DNA of 10,161 bases from Loktanella sp. (lineage in GTDB: Bacteria; Pseudomonadota; Alphaproteobacteria; Rhodobacterales; Rhodobacteraceae). Positions 7,084 through 10,161 of the stretch are shown one piece after another. The notes below the pieces were generated by a model that saw only the letters and a list, made by a program, of their open reading frames with translations, did not search any database and was not told where the DNA came from. Location: positions 1-10,161 of the forward strand of contig PUNR01000339.1 in the NCBI GenBank assembly GCA_003551805.1. The letters run 5' to 3'. A program made the translations under genes and the position numbers. Each line of letters opens with the position of its first letter. The first letter of the stretch is position 1.

Positions 7084-7112
7084 AGTATAGCATGGCAATC
7101 GGGGTCTGGGAA
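7084..7112 (-). promoter_or_regulatory. Candidate internal promoter before pal (extended -10)
   Basis: The minus strand has TGCTATACT, an extended -10 (TG-n-TATACT; hexamer at plus 7084-7089, 5 of 6 to TATAAT). At 17 bases upstream stands TTCCCA (7107-7112), only 3 of 6 to TTGACA. It lies about 32 bases before the pal start in the 76-base tolB-pal gap. Pal is needed in larger amounts than the other Tol proteins, and separate pal promoters are known in some bacteria. No terminator is seen in the gap. Confidence 0.35.
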
Positions 7113-7128
7113 CGTGTTGTCAGGGGGG

Positions 7129-8442
7129 TTACGGCTGCAACGGCCCCCATGACGCGTCAGAGGCGGCACTTTGGATGGGCACCGCCCGCAGGTTGCGCCC
7201 AGAGATGTCGACGGAGTAAAGCGAGCTTGCGCCATCCGCCCCCTGGGTTTCGCGGGTGAACATGATGACCCGGCCATTCGGTGACCATGTCGGGGATTCG
7301 TCAAGGAAGGACGAGGTCAACAGACGTTCTTCCGAACCGTCGGTGCGCATGACCCCGATGTGGAACCGGCCTGCATTCATCTTGGTAAAGGCGACCAGAT
7401 CACCGCGTGGCGACCAGACCGGCGTGCTGTAGCGCCCGTCACCGAACGAAATTCGCCGTGCATCGCCGCCAGTGGAGGACATGATGTAGATCTGCTGGCT
7501 GCCCGAACGGTCGCTTTCGAACACGATCTGCGATCCGTCGGGTGACAGGCTTGGCGCCGTGTCGATTGAGGGGGTCGCTGTCAGGCGCTGGTGCTGGCCC
7601 GACGCAAGATCGGTGCGGTAGATATCGGTCGTGCCACCATTGGACAAGCTATAGATTACCTGCCGCCCGTCGCGCGAAAACCGAGGGCTGAAGGCCATTT
7701 CACCTGGTGCAGTGGCAATCTGGCGGCGTCCGACGTTGGACACATCCAGCAGGTTGATCCGCGGGAAACCGGACTCAAAACTGGTGTAAAGCACCTGATC
7801 GCCGCGTGGCGAAAACCGTGGTGCCAGAACGATGCTGGCGCTGTCGGTCAGAAACTGCACATTCGCACCGTCATAATCCATGATCGCAAGGCGTTTCAGG
7901 CGGTTATCCTTGGGACCGCTTTCCGCGACAAACACGACGCGGCTGTCGAAATATCCGCCCTCGCCGGTGATGCGGCTGTAGACGGCATCAGCCACTTTGT
8001 GACCCATGCGACGCCAACCGGCGGTGGTGCCGGCGAATTGCAGACCGCTGCCAAGCTCTTGTCCTGAAAAGACGTCGAACAGGCGGAATTTCACGACGAC
8101 CTGATCGCCGCTGACGTTGACCGCACCGGTGACCAGCGCCTGCGCGTTCACGGCGCGCCAATCACTAAAGGCAACAGGCTGGGCAAAGGAACTGACCTGC
8201 GAAATAAAGGCCGTAGATGGCACTTCGCGGAACAGGCCGGTACCGGACAGGTTTTGTGCAACAAGGCGCGTCAATTCGCCGGCAAGCTGAGACGCTTGCG
8301 GGCTTTCAGCCTCGAATGTGGGGGCTGCGAATGTAATCGGTTCAATCACACCATCCGTGATCGTCAGCCGCAAGGGACCGCCCTGTGCCAGCGCAGGTCC
8401 GGCCAACATCAATGCGATCAGCAATGTAAACAGTCTTTTCAT
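7129..8442 (-). CDS. tolB: Tol-Pal translocation protein TolB
   Basis: TolB is a soluble periplasmic protein that binds Pal with its beta-propeller and TolA with its N-terminus. The 437 residues begin with a clear Sec signal peptide (MKRLFTLLIALMLAGPALA, cleavage before Gln20). A TolB N-terminal domain follows at about 22-150, including an ELTRLVAQNLSGTGLF segment. The C-terminal propeller is a series of WD40-like PD40 blades: RGDQVLYTSFESG, RDGRQVIYSLSNGG, PDGSQIVFESDRSG, RGDLVAFTKMNAG and PNGRVIMFTRETQG. The length fits the family (about 430). The ATG at 8442 is preceded by a purine-rich GAAGAAG stretch. The stop is TAA at 7129-7131. It stands 106 bases after tolA and 76 before pal. No anomalies are seen. 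Confidence 0.97.
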   Translation of the reverse strand: MKRLFTLLIALMLAGPALAQGGPLRLTITDGVIEPITFAAPTFEAESPQASQLAGELTRLVAQNLSGTGLFREVPSTAFISQVSSFAQPVAFSDWRAVNAQALVTGAVNVSGDQVVVKFRLFDVFSGQELGSGLQFAGTTAGWRRMGHKVADAVYSRITGEGGYFDSRVVFVAESGPKDNRLKRLAIMDYDGANVQFLTDSASIVLAPRFSPRGDQVLYTSFESGFPRINLLDVSNVGRRQIATAPGEMAFSPRFSRDGRQVIYSLSNGGTTDIYRTDLASGQHQRLTATPSIDTAPSLSPDGSQIVFESDRSGSQQIYIMSSTGGDARRISFGDGRYSTPVWSPRGDLVAFTKMNAGRFHIGVMRTDGSEERLLTSSFLDESPTWSPNGRVIMFTRETQGADGASSLYSVDISGRNLRAVPIQSAASDASWGPLQP

Positions 8443-8466
8443 TTTCTTCTTCGCCTTCTTGGCTGT

Positions 8467-8478
8467 CAGACCTTTGGT
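8467..8478 (-). repeat. Copy 2 of 12-base direct repeat ACCAAAGGTCTG
   Basis: This is identical to 6493-6504 and in the same orientation, starting 25 bases upstream of the tolB ATG. In this copy the flanking base completes a small inverted repeat GACC-AAA-GGTC. It could be an operator or RNA element shared by the two cistrons, or chance. Confidence 0.45.
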
Positions 8479-8510
8479 CCGAGCAACAGCATCATCGTCT
8501 TGCTTGCATG

Positions 8511-8536
8511 GCCGGTATCACATTTTTACGACCGGC
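8511..8536. repeat. Inverted repeat in the tolA-tolB gap
   Basis: GCCGGT at 8511-8516 pairs with ACCGGC at 8531-8536 across a 14-base A/T-rich loop. It begins 12 bases after the tolA stop in the direction of transcription. There is no T-run after it, so it is not a convincing terminator; it may be an mRNA hairpin setting the relative amounts of TolA and TolB, or a chance palindrome. Confidence 0.35.
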
Positions 8537-8548
8537 ACAGGCACTTCG

Positions 8549-9679
8549 TCATCTTAATCGCATACCGCTGGGGTCAAAGGTGATCACAACTTCGCGCCAT
8601 TGGTCATATTTATCTGCCGGTAGCTGATATCCCCCGCCTTGGCATCGCAGAATCGCGCGGCGCGCTGCTTCGAATGCGGTGCTTGTGGCAGATTGGTCAC
8701 CGCTAGAGGATAACAAGCGTGGTTCTCCGTCTACCCGACCTTCGCGTGTCAGGTTGAAACCCACCTCGACGGTGACCCGTGCCGCGACGGACCCGGGGTC
8801 GACGTTCCAGCAGGAATTAACCGCAATACGAAAGCTGTCACGCTCTGATCCGGTCATCGGCGGCCCTGCCTGCACGGCGGGTGCAGAGCTTCCGGCGACG
8901 GCAGCGGCAAGCGCATCGGCCACAGCGTCGCTGGTATCTGGGGCGGGCGGCGGTGTCGGTGCCGGCTCTGGCGCGGGAGTTGGTGCAGGTTCCGGCGTCG
9001 GCGCAGGCGTAGGTTCGGGGGCTGCGGCTGTCTGCTGTTCAGGTTCAGGTGCGGGCGGGACCGGACGCGCAGGGCGCGACACTGGACGCAGGGACGTTTC
9101 CACAGCACCGCGCGGGGTTTCATCGGCGATCACGATCTCGGTCGCGGTCTGTTCGGGCGCGGTGGCCTGCTGTTCGGGTACGGCCACTTCTGCCGGAGCA
9201 GACTGGTCGGGCACGACCGCTTCACGTGCGGTATCCGATATCTGCGCATCCGGCGGCGGCGGTGCCGTCGGCGTTGATGCAATCCGGTCCGCTGGCGCAG
9301 GTGTCGGGTCAGGGCTGGGTGCCAGATCAGGCGCAGCCGGAGGCGGCGGCGGTGGAGGTGGTGGCGGGGGTGGCGGCGCTGGCGCTGGCGGCTCGGGTTC
9401 CGGCGGCTGTTCTACCGGTGGCGGTGGTGGGGATTCCACGGGTGGTGGTGGCGGTGGCGGAGGTTCTTCGACAACGGGTTCCGGCACGGCGGCTGGCGCT
9501 TCAGTGCCCGGGTCGGGCGTGCGCGCGGCCATCATCTGGTCGAATTCCTCGCCGGACATGACGGTCACATCCATGGCCTGCATCGGCATGGGCTGCGACT
9601 GCATCCCCCACCCAAGCAGTAGCCAGCCGATCAAACCAACATGGCCGACCGCGGATATGTAGGTGCCCGGCGTCTGCAT
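8549..9679 (-). CDS. tolA: Cell-envelope protein TolA, proline-rich form
   Basis: TolA is anchored in the inner membrane, is energised by TolQ-TolR and reaches across the periplasm to TolB and Pal. The 376 residues comprise an N-terminal membrane helix at about 8-25 (AVGHVGLIGWLLLGWG), a long Pro/Ala/Glu-rich spacer at about 55-260 with proline runs at 73-80, 84-88 and 102-114, and a TonB/TolA-type C-terminal domain at about 277-376 (FRIAVNSCWNVDPGS; VEVGFNLTREGRV; FEAARRAILRC). Cys290 and Cys346 are placed to form the domain's disulfide. E. coli TolA has an Ala/Lys-rich helix as spacer; here it is a polyproline rod. I prefer the ATG at 9679, one base after the tolR stop (TAAGATG) with GGA just upstream; an ATG at 9700 and a TTG at 9715 are longer options without ribosome binding sites. 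The stop is TGA. The spacer alone would also suit a TonB, but the neighbours settle TolA. Confidence 0.9.
   Translation of the reverse strand: MQTPGTYISAVGHVGLIGWLLLGWGMQSQPMPMQAMDVTVMSGEEFDQMMAARTPDPGTEAPAAVPEPVVEEPPPPPPPPVESPPPPPVEQPPEPEPPAPAPPPPPPPPPPPPPAAPDLAPSPDPTPAPADRIASTPTAPPPPDAQISDTAREAVVPDQSAPAEVAVPEQQATAPEQTATEIVIADETPRGAVETSLRPVSRPARPVPPAPEPEQQTAAAPEPTPAPTPEPAPTPAPEPAPTPPPAPDTSDAVADALAAAVAGSSAPAVQAGPPMTGSERDSFRIAVNSCWNVDPGSVAARVTVEVGFNLTREGRVDGEPRLLSSSGDQSATSTAFEAARRAILRCQGGGYQLPADKYDQWREVVITFDPSGMRLR
9338..9376 (-). repeat. Low-complexity run coding 13 consecutive prolines in TolA
   Basis: Thirteen successive CCN codons (residues 102-114 of TolA) use all four proline codons mixed, so this is not a pure trinucleotide repeat. 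The plus strand here is a dense series of GG and GGG runs. Further CCN runs lie nearby (residues 73-80 and 84-88). Confidence 0.9.
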
Positions 9680-9680
9680 C

Positions 9681-10160
9681 TTATCCGTCGACACCGTCAT
9701 AAGTGGGACCGCCAATATCCGTCACAAGGCCGATATCGGAAAATCCGCCAGCATTCAGCGCGCCCATCACCTCGGCCACGCGATTCCACGCGTTGGTCCC
9801 GTCAGCACGCAGGAAGATCTTGTTGCTGGTGCGCTCAGCGGCAATCGCGCGCAGACGGGTGACCAGCTCAGCGGGCGGCACATCAGTTTCTTGTATCATC
9901 ACGACGCCAGCGGCGGTGATGGTCACGGTCAGCGGTTCTTCTTCGTCACCGGGCAAGGCGGTGGCCGCAGTTTGCGGCAGTTCTACCGGCACACCGACAA
10001 TCGACAACGGGGCCGCGACCATGAAGATAATCAGCAGCACCAGCATCACGTCGACAAACGGCGTAACGTTGATTTCCGACATCGGCGGCTGGCCGCCACG
10101 CGACCGGCGGCGGCCTCTACCGCCACCGCCGCCACCTGATTTCATGACACCGGCACCCAT
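9681..10160 (-). CDS. tolR: Tol-Pal proton-channel protein TolR
   Basis: TolR is an ExbD-family inner-membrane protein that forms, with TolQ, the proton-driven motor acting on TolA. The 159 residues show a Gly/Arg-rich cytoplasmic N-terminus (1-25), the motif MSEINVTPFVDVMLVLLIIFM at about 27-47 leading into a single membrane helix, with Asp37 at the position of the essential proton-carrying Asp of the family, and a periplasmic ExbD-like domain at about 57-155 (LTVTITAAGVVMIQ; IFLRADGTNAWNRVAEVMGALNAGGFSDIGLVTD). The ATG at 10160 is one base from the window edge, so its ribosome binding site cannot be seen, but MGAGV fits homologues. The stop TAA at 9681-9683 is one base from the preferred tolA start, suggesting coupled translation. 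tolQ is expected directly upstream, outside the window. Confidence 0.95.
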   Translation of the reverse strand: MGAGVMKSGGGGGGRGRRRSRGGQPPMSEINVTPFVDVMLVLLIIFMVAAPLSIVGVPVELPQTAATALPGDEEEPLTVTITAAGVVMIQETDVPPAELVTRLRAIAAERTSNKIFLRADGTNAWNRVAEVMGALNAGGFSDIGLVTDIGGPTYDGVDG

Positions 10161-10161
10161 A

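Noticed and set aside
8679..9662. 327-codon plus-strand frame encoding a very Gly/Ser/Ala-rich protein opposite tolA
   Set aside because: The poly-glycine is the complement of the proline codons of TolA. It resembles a PE-PGRS or silk-like protein only because of composition; there is no credible start or domain.
9680..9715. Longer TolA starting at TTG 9715 or ATG 9700
   Set aside because: Both starts lie inside tolR without a ribosome binding site; ATG 9679 directly after the tolR stop gives a normal short N-terminus before the membrane helix.
1..10161. Mobile element, defence system, CRISPR array or tRNA gene
   Set aside because: I read both strands for transposase, integrase or phage motifs, regularly spaced direct repeats and tRNA-like cloverleaf sequence, and saw none. 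The gene content is core housekeeping with even composition.

Overview
The window reads as ordinary core chromosome of an alphaproteobacterium, most likely of the order Rhodobacterales (Rhodobacter/Roseobacter lineage). The evidence is the GC-rich, strongly biased third codon positions, the protein styles (Gly-rich linker in Pal, Pro-rich TolA, FtsH beginning GNARNMVFW), the gene order, and an intergenic motif GCCTCCGGCGGGGATATTT that I recall as common in that group. I cannot name a genus. No transposase, phage gene, CRISPR array, tRNA or rRNA is visible. All nine genes lie on the minus strand, so transcription runs from high to low coordinates.

Region A (10160 down to 5664) is the cell-envelope Tol-Pal module in the order tolR, tolA, tolB, pal, cpoB (ybgF). 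TolR is an inner-membrane proton-channel partner of TolQ (tolQ should lie just outside the right edge). TolA spans the periplasm, TolB is a periplasmic beta-propeller, Pal is the peptidoglycan-binding outer-membrane lipoprotein, and CpoB is a periplasmic coiled-coil/TPR partner. Together they use the proton motive force to draw in the outer membrane during division and keep it intact. Gaps are short (1, 106, 76 and 21 bases), consistent with one operon, possibly with an internal promoter before pal.

Region B (5673 down to 2417) holds tilS, whose start overlaps the end of cpoB by 10 bases, and ftsH. TilS makes lysidine in the tRNA-Ile that reads AUA codons. FtsH is the membrane AAA+ zinc protease; it appears to start at TTG behind a strong ribosome binding site. 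The 108-base gap before ftsH holds a good heat-shock-type promoter candidate, and a clean intrinsic terminator follows ftsH.

Region C (2416 down to 1) starts with a second perfect hairpin and the GCCTCCGGCGGGGATATTT motif, followed by a two-gene unit: a MOSC-domain protein and fhs, formate-tetrahydrofolate ligase. The leftmost 37 bases hold nothing I can assign.

I did not find a new multi-gene system. The points most worth a second look are small: the hairpin-plus-motif element at 2363-2407, the heat-shock-like promoter of ftsH, a 12-base sequence repeated in two gaps of the tol-pal cluster, a run of 13 prolines in TolA, and the TTG start of ftsH.
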